Positions 17,201-25,041 of a DNA stretch of 64,000 nucleotides are shown in pieces. The stretch covers positions 1 through 64,000 of the forward strand of contig CBFHYJ010000003.1 in assembly GCA_965659945.1 (NCBI GenBank). The letters run 5' to 3'. The notes under the pieces were generated by a model, which was given only the letters and a program-made list of their open reading frames with translations, made no database searches and had not been told where the DNA came from. Position numbers and translations under genes: made by a program. The stretch is from VMDJ01 sp965659945. GTDB taxonomy: Bacteria > Pseudomonadota > Gammaproteobacteria > Chromatiales > Chromatiaceae. Each line of letters begins with the position of its first letter. The first letter of the stretch is position 1.

Positions 17201-17939
17201 CACAGTTAAGACCAATCGAAATCGGCTTGGCATGACGCAAGCTGTTGTAGAACGCTTCGGTTGTTTGACCTGAAAGGGTACGACCAGAAGCATCTGTGAT
17301 GGTGCCTGAGATCATGATGGGCAAAGTGATACCTTTATCGTCGAAGTATTTCTTAACCGCAAAGATCGCCGCTTTTGCATTCAACGTATCGAAAATGGTT
17401 TCGATCAAAATGATGTCTGCGCCACCTTGTACCAACGCATCGGTTGACTCGGTGTATTGCTCAACCAACTCATCGAAGGTTACGTTGCGATAACCCGGGT
17501 CGTTCACATCGGGCGAAATCGACAAGGTACGCGACGTGGGGCCTAGGACACCGGCGACAAAACGTGGCTTATCTGGCGTGCTGTATTTGTCAGCCGCCTG
17601 GCGCGCTAAGCGAGTTGCTTCAAAATTAATCTCATATGCCAACTCCTCCATGTCGTAATCAGACATCGACACCCGCGTGCCATTAAAAGTGTTGGTTTCA
17701 AGGATATCTGCACCGGCATCGAGGTACTGCTCGTGAATCTCACGGATTACCTCAGGACGGGTTATCGCCAGTAAGTCATTGTTTCCTTTAAGATCTGTGT
17801 GCCAATCTTGAAAGCGCTCACCACGATAATCGGCCTCACTGAGCTTATAACGCTGAATCATCGTGCCCATCGCGCCATCCAAAATAAGGATGCGCTGAGC
17901 CATCAATGCTTCGAGTTCTGCGGTGCGGTTTTGAGACAT
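14247..17939 (-). CDS. metH: Cobalamin-dependent methionine synthase MetH
   Basis: The 1230-residue enzyme has all four modules. They are the homocysteine-binding domain (about 1-330, zinc site with GGCCGSS), the pterin/methyl-tetrahydrofolate domain (about 355-615), the cobalamin domains (about 650-890), and the AdoMet reactivation domain at the C-terminus. The cobalt-ligating motif DVHDIG places the histidine at residue 759, the same number as in E. coli. It transfers the methyl group of methyl-tetrahydrofolate to homocysteine and needs vitamin B12. It leads a metH-tmcA transcription unit with a short leader and no recognisable riboswitch. Confidence 0.97.
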   Translation of the reverse strand: MSQNRTAELEALMAQRILILDGAMGTMIQRYKLSEADYRGERFQDWHTDLKGNNDLLAITRPEVIREIHEQYLDAGADILETNTFNGTRVSMSDYDMEELAYEINFEATRLARQAADKYSTPDKPRFVAGVLGPTSRTLSISPDVNDPGYRNVTFDELVEQYTESTDALVQGGADIILIETIFDTLNAKAAIFAVKKYFDDKGITLPIMISGTITDASGRTLSGQTTEAFYNSLRHAKPISIGLNCALGPDLLRQYVEEMSRIAECHVNAHPNAGLPNEFGEYDLMPPEMAAQVAEWAEAGFLNIIGGCCGSSPDHIRAIAEAVADKAPRKKPELAVECRLSGLEPLNLGELSLFTNVGERANVTGSAKFKRLILNEEYEEALDICRAQVEDGAQIVDVNMDEGMLDGEAAMVRFLNLIASEPDIAKVPLMIDSSKWEIIEAGLKCCQGKPIVNSISMKEGEDKFREQAKLCRRYGAAVIVMAFDEVGQADTHARKVEICTRAYRILVDEIGFPPEDIIFDPNIFAVATGIEEHNNYGVDFIEATREIKQTLPHAMISGGVSNVSFSFRGNNHVREAIHAVFLYHAIRAGMDMGIVNAGQLAVYDELEPELRDAVEDVVLNKDPEAGDRLVEIAPKYAGDGGGVESKQDLEWRTWPVNKRLEHALVKGITEYIDQDTEEARAQAERPLHVIEGPLMDGMNVVGDLFGEGKMFLPQVVKSARVMKKAVAYLEPYLEAEKADCAVESSGKILMATVKGDVHDIGKNIVGVVLQCNNYEVIDLGVMVPAETILQRAKEENVDIIGLSGLITPSLDEMVHVAKEMKRQGFNIPLMIGGATTSKAHTAVKIEPQYEHGAIYVADASRAVGVASTLLSKEQKPKFLAGLRDEYDVVRQQRAAKNEAKNNVPLAKAQANRTPIDWAAAPIVKPAKPGITVLKDIDLNEITPLIDWTFFFHAWQLKGRFPKILDDAEKGEEARKLYADATAMLQKIIDEKWLSANAVVGLFAANAVGDDIEVYKDDSRKELLTTLHNLRKQGKQPEGKYNESLGDYIAPKDTGLNDYIGGFAATAGIGIDEKLAEFDADHDDYNGIMLKALADRLAEALTEWLHQKVRTELWGYASDEALSNEQLIEEVYQGIRPAMGYPASPDHTEKDLLWTLLDAEANTDIWLTESKAMVPTAAVSGLYFAHPDARYFAIGRINKDQLEDYAARKGVEVAEMEKWLGPNLAYDPDA

Positions 17940-17970
17940 CTGAACAACAACTGCTGGTTGAAAACGCGCG

Positions 17971-17976
17971 ATTATA
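17971..17976 (-). promoter_or_regulatory. Candidate -10 box of the metH promoter
   Basis: A perfect TATAAT on the minus strand lies about 31 bases before the metH start. The -35 position (17994-17999, CTGAGA) is a poor match, so activation may need a regulator. The implied leader of about 25 bases is too short for a B12 or SAM riboswitch. Confidence 0.5.
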
Positions 17977-18126
17977 CCTTGCTTGCCACTACCTCTCAGG
18001 CAAAAAATCTAAGTAAATCGGGTAGATGCAAATTCAGGGAAATTGCTGCTTTGCAACGTCAATTTTTCGTGTTTCTATAGCAACTGTTTGCAGGCCAGCA
18101 AACGCCGTTCACGGCATAAAATAACT

Positions 18127-18150
18127 GGCACAACATATCAAGATTGTGCC
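18127..18150 (+). promoter_or_regulatory. Perfect inverted repeat upstream of the SCP2-like gene
   Basis: GGCACAA (18127-18133) and TTGTGCC (18144-18150) are separated by ten bases, 29 bases before the ATG and just before the ribosome site. It could be a repressor operator or a leader hairpin. The rest of the 240-base metH/SCP2 intergenic region holds the metH -10 box and a GCCGT-TCACGGC-like dyad at about 18104-18114; no RNA family is recognised. Confidence 0.45.
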
Positions 18151-18178
18151 GCTCTTGTAGTATTTTGGAGGTATAAAA

Positions 18179-18583
18179 ATGGCCGAACTCTTCTCAGCTG
18201 ACTGGATGAACGCTCTTAAGGATCATTGGAACTCTGACGCTGAAGTCAGCGGCAAACTCGCTGAAATTGGCTTCAACTCTGTCATCACTTGTGGTTTTAA
18301 AGGGGAAGACCAACCTCGTGGTGTATTTGTTGTTGAAAATGGTGTGTGCACTCGTGCTGGTGACTTTGATGGCACCGCACCGGATTGGGACATGCGCGCA
18401 GACAAAGATAACTGGCTCAAGTGGGCGTCTGATGGCATCGGCATGACCGGCCTTGGTACCGCGTTCGCAATGGGTAAATTGAAGTTCATCGTTGGCGACT
18501 TCAAAGGCATGATCAAAGATCCTCGTATGGCAGGACCTTTCGTCAAAAGTTTTGCCTTGATGGGCAAAATCGATACGCAATAA
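18179..18583 (+). CDS. SCP2 sterol-transfer-family protein
   Basis: A 134-residue protein with the SCP2-like fold pattern: DWMNALKDHWNSD at the start, a central beta region, and GIGMTGLGTAFAMGKLKFIVGDFKGMIKDP near the C-terminus. TTGGAGG at 18165-18171 gives a strong ribosome site. SCP2-like domains bind lipids or acyl-CoA; the ligand of small bacterial members is generally unknown. There is no signal peptide. It is a single-gene unit with its own terminator. Confidence 0.75.
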   Translation: MAELFSADWMNALKDHWNSDAEVSGKLAEIGFNSVITCGFKGEDQPRGVFVVENGVCTRAGDFDGTAPDWDMRADKDNWLKWASDGIGMTGLGTAFAMGKLKFIVGDFKGMIKDPRMAGPFVKSFALMGKIDTQ

Positions 18584-18603
18584 ACCGTATCACTCCACGC
18601 GAA

Positions 18604-18628
18604 GAAGCCCGCTAACGCGGGCTTTTTT
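18604..18628 (+). terminator. Rho-independent terminator of the SCP2-like gene
   Basis: GCCCGC (18607-18612) pairs with GCGGGC (18617-18622) over a TAAC loop, flanked by A-T pairs and followed by six T. Its tail just overlaps the stop codon of the convergent endonuclease gene. Confidence 0.9.
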
Positions 18629-19265
18629 ATGGGCGTTGACCATCGATCCAAGGATTACGATTACCTTGATAGGCCTCAATTTGATCGTTTCGCCAGCGTT
18701 CATGTGTGTCTGGTGGATCTTCTTGATGCCAGCGCAGTAACAATGATCGTTGGCGCTGATAGATTGGGATTCCCCAACGTTCCTCCATATAGAGAGCAGC
18801 TCGGGCGATATCACCGCGCACGGCTTCGCGAGGCTCGGCAATTCGCTTACGTTTGTCGATCTCTAAATCACAATCCTCACGCCACCACTTTTCACCCGGT
18901 ATTTCTGCATAGGCATAGGCTAAGCGTTCGTGATTTGCGCCCTTATCACTCGGGTAAAGGTTGTGCATATCCATTTCAATTTGGTTAAACCGTACGCTGC
19001 GTTCACGACACTGCTTACGCGTGCCGCACTTAAGCTCGTTTTTAACCCACGCCATCGGCATCACATGCTCAATATTGTACCCACGATCATATTTACCAAA
19101 CCGCTTACCGCAGTACAGATCAGTTCCGCCACTGGGATATAGGTTTTGCCAAAAAATAGCGATCTGTTCGAGATAATTTTGCGGTTTTGCGGCCAAGTTC
19201 GGCGAAAAAAGGCTGAAACAAAGTGAAAAAACAAAAGATCTTCGTTTCAGTGAAAGCCCAGACAT
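18627..19265 (-). CDS. Secreted endonuclease I (EndA/Dns family)
   Basis: Family motifs are YNIEHVMPMAW with the catalytic His, the metal-binding MHNLYPSDKGAN, and RGDIARAALYM. These DNA/RNA endonucleases are exported and degrade extracellular or periplasmic nucleic acid. The ATG at 19265 gives 212 residues starting MSGLSLKRRSFVFSL, a plausible signal peptide; an upstream ATG at 19298 would add 11 residues and neither has a good ribosome site. Cysteines in the mature part could form disulfides. Confidence 0.88.
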   Translation of the reverse strand: MSGLSLKRRSFVFSLCFSLFSPNLAAKPQNYLEQIAIFWQNLYPSGGTDLYCGKRFGKYDRGYNIEHVMPMAWVKNELKCGTRKQCRERSVRFNQIEMDMHNLYPSDKGANHERLAYAYAEIPGEKWWREDCDLEIDKRKRIAEPREAVRGDIARAALYMEERWGIPIYQRQRSLLLRWHQEDPPDTHERWRNDQIEAYQGNRNPWIDGQRP

Positions 19266-19311
19266 TGCATAATGATGGATATTAAAATTCACATGCACAG
19301 TGAGTACCTAA

Positions 19312-19872
19312 GTGCCTGATCAAAGTTCTACGCAAACACCATCGCGTGGCCCATGGCCTGCGATAGCGATCGTTGTTATCGTAACATTAGTAGCGATTTA
19401 TTCTGTCCCCTCTGAAGATGATATTGAAAGTGCTCCCGCACCAATAACTTCAAGCACCTCGTTAATACCAGCACCCAACCCTCTTCCGCCTAACAAATCT
19501 GATCGCATCGATGCGCGTACCCTCATTACCGAATTACGCACCTCATCTAAACCCGACTTTAACAAGGCCTATGACGCTGGCGAAACGCTACGTAAAAAAG
19601 GTCAGTTAGACCAGGCTTATATTTTGTATTTCTTTGCCGCTCGTGAAGGCCATGCAAACTCGGCTTACCGTCTTGGTCAACTAGCTGACAATGTGATTAA
19701 CAAAGCCGCTTATCGTGCTGACGCGACACAAGCAATCAAGTGGTACCACAAAGCACAAAGTGCTGGCATAAGCGAAGCGACTGATGCACTGGATAAACTC
19801 AAGCGTCATTACGAAGATAAAGCACGCTCTGGCGACGGCAATGCTCGCCGGTTGTTGTTGTTGTGGAGATAA
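19312..19872 (+). CDS. Membrane-anchored Sel1-repeat protein
   Basis: GTG 19312 is the only possible start, since an in-frame stop lies just upstream. The 186-residue protein has a membrane span at about 16-32, a Pro/Ser-rich linker (40-62) and two Sel1/TPR-like helical repeats (about 85-160, with AYRLGQLADN and AIKWYHKAQSAG). The repeats should face the periplasm and act as a protein-binding scaffold. It precedes the VWA gene by five bases and so belongs to the four-gene envelope cluster. Its partner is unknown. Confidence 0.7.
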   Translation: MPDQSSTQTPSRGPWPAIAIVVIVTLVAIYSVPSEDDIESAPAPITSSTSLIPAPNPLPPNKSDRIDARTLITELRTSSKPDFNKAYDAGETLRKKGQLDQAYILYFFAAREGHANSAYRLGQLADNVINKAAYRADATQAIKWYHKAQSAGISEATDALDKLKRHYEDKARSGDGNARRLLLLWR

Positions 19873-19877
19873 GCCAG

Positions 19878-21803
19878 ATGACATTACGACTATCTCACAC
19901 CATTTTTATGATCTGCTTAATGATTGCAGGTAACGCAAATGTATTTGCTGCTGACAAGCCATTGCTACTGGCCGGCAAACAATCACTTTATCAACGCGTG
20001 CTTGCCATTCCTGGCGCGCAAATACATAAGTCTTTGAAAAGTGTGGGCACTGACACGACACCATTCACGGCTTATTATGTTTATGCTCGCACAAAAGTCG
20101 GCACGCAAGATTGGTTACATGTTGGCACCGATCGTTTTGGTGGCAAGAAAAGTTGGTTGAAAAGTGATGACACCATCGAATGGAACCAAGGTCTAACCGT
20201 TGCCTTCCGCGACCCTGCTTACCAAGATCGTGCATTGTTGTTTAAAGATGCGAAATCACTCAAAGACGTAGCGCAAGACCGTAGCTTAAAAAATTACGAA
20301 CGTCTTTATTCCGAAGCATCTGCTGGCAAAACGAGCAAATCGTCACCCGTTGCAGCCATTCAGCCCGCTGAAAAACTCGACATCCAAGATGACTTTTATT
20401 TAGTGCCGATTCAAAAGCACAAAGACATCTATGTGGGTAATCAACAAGCACGCATGCTTGAAGTAGCATCTGTACCTTTACGCGATGCGGAACCTAAGAA
20501 AACTTCAGACTACCGCGCAGGCTTGGTGTTCGCGATTGATTCGACCTTGTCGATGGATCCTTACATCAACCGTACCCGTGAAGCTGTTCGTAAGATCTAT
20601 GACAGTCTTGAATCCGCCAACCTCCTCGGCAATGTCAACTTTGGATTGGTTGCTTTTCGTGACAATCCTGATGCGGCTCCAGGAATCGAATACCTTACAA
20701 AGACCTATGCAGACTTAAAAGAAGGCGCAGATCCAAAGAAATTTATGTCGCAGGTTGAATCACTTAAAGCTGCAACCGTATCAAGCAAAGGATTTAGCGA
20801 AGATTCATACGCAGGCTTGAGAGAAGCTATCGATAACATGTCATGGGAGGGTAATGCCGCTCGTTATCTTGTGCTAGTTACTGATGCAGGACCACGGAAT
20901 AAGAACGACCCATTATCGAGCACCGGTCTATCAACAGCTCAATTGCGTCAATTAGCTCGTGAAAAAGGCATTGCGATTTTTGTTCTTCACCTACTCACTC
21001 CTGCCACTCACTCAGACCATCAACTCGCTGCAGAAACGTATAAGGAACTTTCCGAATTCCCCGGTATTGGCAGTCTTTATTACGGAGTGCCCACTGGTGA
21101 TGTCAATCAGTTTGGTCGAGTGCTTGATACCTTAGCTGGACAAATCACCATGCAAGTTCAAATGGGGGGTGCTGCACCACAGGCAACACAGCAATCTAAC
21201 GATTCGCAGCTTGCTCAACTTCAGCAAAAAGTCAGTAAGTTAGGGTACGCACTACGCATGCGTTATCTACAAGATACGGGTAGTGGCAAAACCCCTCGCA
21301 TCTTTAACGCATGGGTTTTAGATCGTGATCTGCGCAACCCAGAGATGCCCTCACTTGATGTTCAAGTTCTCCTGACGCGTGATCAGCTATCTGACCTGCA
21401 TGAAATCTTGAAACAAGTACTAAATACTGCTGAAGAAGGTTTGTTATCGCCAAGCAACTTCCTTAACGAATTAAAAAGTTTGGCCGCAACCGTAACGCGC
21501 GACGCAACACAGCTTGGTGAAACAACTGCAATCACAGCGGGCGCGGGCAATAGCTTGGCTGATCTTGGCTTCATGCGTGAATACATTGATGATCTACCTT
21601 ACACAGGGGAAGTCATGGGTCTTTCTCTCGAAGAGTGGGACGCCTGGCCAGCCAGTGATCAAATCGATTTTTTACATCGCTTAGAAGCAAAAATTAATTA
21701 CTACCGTGCCCTTCATGATCACACCGATCTTTGGGTGAGCCTTGATGGTGGCTCGGTAGATGGTGACTCTGTTTTCCCTATCGCGATTGAAATGTTGCCT
21801 TAA
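19878..21803 (+). CDS. Exported von Willebrand factor A (VWA) domain protein
   Basis: The ATG at 19878, nine bases after GGAG, is preferred over a GTG at 19863 and gives 641 residues with a signal peptide ending NVFA. Residues about 30-130 look like an SH3-type beta domain (LHVGTDRFGGKKSWLK). The VWA domain (about 212-400) carries a metal-site motif D221-STL-S225 and LVTDAG. The C-terminal 230 residues are helical and unrecognised. The VWA sequence style (YRAGLVFAIDSTLSMDPYI) recalls the periplasmic VWA domain of PpkA in type VI secretion regulation, here without a kinase. It is followed by an ABC ATPase and permease. Confidence 0.85.
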   Translation: MTLRLSHTIFMICLMIAGNANVFAADKPLLLAGKQSLYQRVLAIPGAQIHKSLKSVGTDTTPFTAYYVYARTKVGTQDWLHVGTDRFGGKKSWLKSDDTIEWNQGLTVAFRDPAYQDRALLFKDAKSLKDVAQDRSLKNYERLYSEASAGKTSKSSPVAAIQPAEKLDIQDDFYLVPIQKHKDIYVGNQQARMLEVASVPLRDAEPKKTSDYRAGLVFAIDSTLSMDPYINRTREAVRKIYDSLESANLLGNVNFGLVAFRDNPDAAPGIEYLTKTYADLKEGADPKKFMSQVESLKAATVSSKGFSEDSYAGLREAIDNMSWEGNAARYLVLVTDAGPRNKNDPLSSTGLSTAQLRQLAREKGIAIFVLHLLTPATHSDHQLAAETYKELSEFPGIGSLYYGVPTGDVNQFGRVLDTLAGQITMQVQMGGAAPQATQQSNDSQLAQLQQKVSKLGYALRMRYLQDTGSGKTPRIFNAWVLDRDLRNPEMPSLDVQVLLTRDQLSDLHEILKQVLNTAEEGLLSPSNFLNELKSLAATVTRDATQLGETTAITAGAGNSLADLGFMREYIDDLPYTGEVMGLSLEEWDAWPASDQIDFLHRLEAKINYYRALHDHTDLWVSLDGGSVDGDSVFPIAIEMLP

Positions 21804-21818
21804 CAGCAGGACTTAAAC

Positions 21819-22586
21819 TTGGAAACACAACCGCATTTGGACGCCACTCAACGTGAGGGCGGCACCATCTACCACCTGCGTAATGTTGTTTTAGATCGGA
21901 AATCAGAAGGCGTCTCTTTCCGGCTTAATGTGCCCTCTTTGCAAATACGCCAGGGTGAACAGATTGCGGTGATCGGTGAATCAGGTTGTGGCAAATCAAC
22001 CTTACTCGACATCTTGGCATTCATTGCTAAACCCAGTCAGATCGACTCTTTCCGCTTTCGCCCTAATAATAGTGACGCTCCAATTGATATCGGGGCATAT
22101 TGGCAAAAAAATCAATTCAATCAACTAGGTGACTTACGTAAACAACATATTGGTTATGTCATGCAAACCGGCGGGCTTCTGCCTTACCTAACTGTGAGAG
22201 ATAACATCAACCTTTCGCGTAGCGTGTTAAAAATGAAAAAAGACGACACCGTTGACACGCTTGCACGTGAACTCGGTATTGCACGTCATCTTGATAAATT
22301 ACCTGGCACATTATCAACCGGTGAACGTCAACGAGTTGCAATTGCTCGCGGTCTCGCTCATCAGCCATCTATCGTGATAGCAGATGAACCCACCGCCTCC
22401 GTTGATCCTTTTGCAGCAGAAAAGATCATGGCCTTATTCATGGAGCTAGCTGAAGACCGCAATATTACCGTCATCGTTGCTAGCCACGCATGGCGCCACA
22501 TCAAACGTTTAGGCTTACGACGTTTAGCGCACCATACCTCGCGCTCAGAAGATGGGCGCACAACCGAAACCGTAGTGAATGGATAA
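21819..22586 (+). CDS. LolD/MacB-type ABC transporter ATPase
   Basis: The 255-residue ATPase starts at TTG 21819, 15 bases after the VWA stop. It shows Walker A GESGCGKST (53-61), Q-loop VMQTGGLLPYLTV, a signature LSTGERQRVAIARG, and Walker B IVIADEPTASVDP. The type matches ATPases that pair with FtsX-like permeases for mechanotransmission or lipoprotein release rather than solute transport. The permease gene follows after three bases. The type VI secretion protein TagT is one possible relative. Confidence 0.9.
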   Translation: METQPHLDATQREGGTIYHLRNVVLDRKSEGVSFRLNVPSLQIRQGEQIAVIGESGCGKSTLLDILAFIAKPSQIDSFRFRPNNSDAPIDIGAYWQKNQFNQLGDLRKQHIGYVMQTGGLLPYLTVRDNINLSRSVLKMKKDDTVDTLARELGIARHLDKLPGTLSTGERQRVAIARGLAHQPSIVIADEPTASVDPFAAEKIMALFMELAEDRNITVIVASHAWRHIKRLGLRRLAHHTSRSEDGRTTETVVNG

Positions 22587-22589
22587 GTC

Positions 22590-23789
22590 ATGAAGTTATT
22601 TAAAACACTACGCTTAGCAACCAAAGATTACTTACACGAATGGCAAGTTTCGATTTGCTTTGTGCTTGCTCTTGCAGCAGTTCTTGGACCCATGCTGGTT
22701 TTGTTTGGTCTTAAATTCGGCATCATTGGCGGGATGATTGATGAGCTGATTGAAGATCCAGCAAATCGTGAGATACGCCCAGTGAGTAGCGCGCGTTTTG
22801 ATGACAACTGGGTCAACCAGATGCGCGCACGTAACGATGTCGAATTTATTTTGCCACGCACGCGCAGCATCGCAGCAACGGTGCAATTAAGCTCAGCCAA
22901 ATCTGATCGCTTTATCAATGTGGAAATGATTCCTACTGCGAAAGGCGACCCACTACTACAAGAAACATCGGCACCAGAAACCATTAAGCAAATTGTTTTA
23001 TCGCCAACGGCTACTCGCAAACTTAGCATCGAGCTTGGTGATCAAATAAAAGGCAGTGTGACTCGTCGTTACTTGGGGGAGACCGAACGTGTTGAGCTTA
23101 CACTTACCGTGGTAGGGATTGCTGATGCCGATGCATTTACGCGTGATGGTGCTTTTGCAAATCTAGAACTGATGGAAGCGATCGAGAACTACCGCGATGG
23201 TATTGCTGTGCCTAACTTCAAATGGTCTGGTAGCGCCGCACCTTCTGATCGCACTTACCCCAGCTTCCGTTTGTTTAGCCGCTCAATCTACGATGTTGCA
23301 GGCTTACAAAAAGCATTGAATGCCGTTGGCGTTGAAGTACGTACTAAAAGTTCAGACATCGAGCTTGTCATGAAGATGGACCGCAACCTGACCATGGTTT
23401 ACTGGGCAATTGCGATCATCGGCCTGTTTGGCTTCTCACTTTCTCTTGGCGCAAGCTTATGGGCCAATGTTGACCGAAAACGTAAAGAGTTATCCGTTCT
23501 GCGCTTAGTGGGTTTCCGTACGGGAGATATCGTGTGGTTCCCAATGACTCAAGCCATCTACACAGCTGTCCTCGGCTGGGGATTAGCGATTGGCTTATAT
23601 CAAGCCGTAGCAATCACCATCAATGCCATGATGGCTGACCAAACAGAAGGCCAATCCGTTTGCGTTCTACTGCCCGAACACTTTATTGCGGCTGGCGTGG
23701 TGACTGTTGCTGCTGCGATTGTTGCCGCGGCTTTATCAGGCGCACGTGCTGCACGTATTGCACCGTCTGATGGCCTAAGAGAGATCTAA
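22590..23789 (+). CDS. FtsX/MacB-like ABC permease
   Basis: 399 residues. One membrane span lies near the N-terminus (about 20-42), followed by a large periplasmic domain (about 45-265) and three C-terminal spans (about 270-295, 320-345, 365-390). This is the four-span topology of FtsX, LolC/E and MacB permeases. It is preceded by its ATPase and by the exported VWA protein, its likely periplasmic partner. TagS of the type VI regulatory cluster has the same kind of architecture. Its 3' end overlaps the convergent TAXI gene by four bases. Confidence 0.88.
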   Translation: MKLFKTLRLATKDYLHEWQVSICFVLALAAVLGPMLVLFGLKFGIIGGMIDELIEDPANREIRPVSSARFDDNWVNQMRARNDVEFILPRTRSIAATVQLSSAKSDRFINVEMIPTAKGDPLLQETSAPETIKQIVLSPTATRKLSIELGDQIKGSVTRRYLGETERVELTLTVVGIADADAFTRDGAFANLELMEAIENYRDGIAVPNFKWSGSAAPSDRTYPSFRLFSRSIYDVAGLQKALNAVGVEVRTKSSDIELVMKMDRNLTMVYWAIAIIGLFGFSLSLGASLWANVDRKRKELSVLRLVGFRTGDIVWFPMTQAIYTAVLGWGLAIGLYQAVAITINAMMADQTEGQSVCVLLPEHFIAAGVVTVAAAIVAAALSGARAARIAPSDGLREI

Positions 23790-25036
23790 AGTAATCGCTG
23801 TCTAACCAACTCGATATGCTGGCGCAGATGATAGGCTTCATGCGCAAAGGCTAAGGGTATTTTTAGCTGACGCACCTCTTGTTCGAGATTGCGCAGTGAT
23901 TGATGCAAGGTCTCTTTGGTTGCATGATCAGCGCCGGTTGCCTGCTCATCGATTGACTCAAGTTTTTCATACCAACGATAAACGCGTGCTCGCATACGCC
24001 AATTGTAGATAGGTGGCATGACTTTCATCAAAGGTAAAATCATGAGCACTAATGGCAGCAACATAACCCATAGACGGTCTAATAAAGACGCTGCCCAGAA
24101 AGGCATATAACGCTGCAAGACTGGCTCGCCTTTTTCATAAAACTTTTTCGCTCTATCAGCTAATGGATATGCCAACAGTTTAGGCTGTGGAAATTGTCCG
24201 TTATTAGCAAACCAATTTTCATTTCCATGTTGCTGCTTTGCAGCCATCAACATGATGTCAATAATCGCCGGGTGAATCTCTTTAGTTGCAACAATATTTG
24301 CCGCTGGCGCTAGCAGCGCTTTATCTTTGGTAGGGATATCTTGTTGGAGATCAACAATACCTTGCGGTAGAACCACATGGCTTAAGAAGCCATAACGCTT
24401 TGCATAGGCTTGGACACGATCAAAAGACATCACGTTTAGCGTCTGATCTCGCAACATTTCTTGAACTAACAAACTGCGTGGCGCACTCACAAAAAATGCT
24501 GCATCAATCTTGTCTTCTTTAAGTGCATCGTAAGCTGTTCGACCACCTATAGGCTGTGTAGAGTCGAGCGAGATACCATTATCACTGAGCAGCATGGTTG
24601 CTAACGCTCGGGTACCGGAGCCTTCACCACCAATTGCCATACGTAATCCGGCCAATTCACGTAATGCACCAATAGGCCGCTTGGCTGAGGTAAAGACCCA
24701 TAGTGGTTCGTAAAAAACACTACCCATTGATTCGATCAACTGAATCCCAAAGGGATCAGGGATGCCGCTCTGAACAAGCGCTATATCGACCTTCCCTTCA
24801 CGTAATAGCTGTTGATTTTCTACAGAGCCAGCAGTAGGAATCAGCTCAAGTTCAACACCCTCTGCTGCCAGATAGCGTTGATAAGACTGTGCAAAGCTGT
24901 GGTAAGCGCCACTTTCAGAGCCTGTTGCCATGGTTACCTTTGACGGAGGCGCCGGCTTTATAAACTGCGCCGCTAAAACAAAAGCCGCAATGGTTAGCAG
25001 CACTGCAGGGGTATAAATTTTAACAATAGGACTCAC
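23786..25036 (-). CDS. TAXI-family TRAP-type solute-binding protein with membrane anchors
   Basis: The 416-residue protein starts at GTG 25036 with an N-terminal span (about 8-24). The substrate-binding domain (about 30-310) shows the TAXI hallmarks TMATGSESGAYH and GGEGSGTRALA. A hydrophobic segment at about 320-345 precedes a charged C-terminal tail (350-416), which should lie in the cytoplasm. No TRAP permease gene is nearby, so it may be an orphan sensor or binding protein rather than part of a transporter. It starts five bases after the HAD gene and shares that operon. Confidence 0.87.
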   Translation of the reverse strand: MSPIVKIYTPAVLLTIAAFVLAAQFIKPAPPSKVTMATGSESGAYHSFAQSYQRYLAAEGVELELIPTAGSVENQQLLREGKVDIALVQSGIPDPFGIQLIESMGSVFYEPLWVFTSAKRPIGALRELAGLRMAIGGEGSGTRALATMLLSDNGISLDSTQPIGGRTAYDALKEDKIDAAFFVSAPRSLLVQEMLRDQTLNVMSFDRVQAYAKRYGFLSHVVLPQGIVDLQQDIPTKDKALLAPAANIVATKEIHPAIIDIMLMAAKQQHGNENWFANNGQFPQPKLLAYPLADRAKKFYEKGEPVLQRYMPFWAASLLDRLWVMLLPLVLMILPLMKVMPPIYNWRMRARVYRWYEKLESIDEQATGADHATKETLHQSLRNLEQEVRQLKIPLAFAHEAYHLRQHIELVRQRLL

Positions 25037-25041
25037 GATAA

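Noticed and set aside
17940..18178. Possible cobalamin or SAM riboswitch upstream of metH
   Set aside because: The TATAAT box is about 31 bases before the metH start, leaving no room for an aptamer, and no B12-box or SAM-type core is seen.
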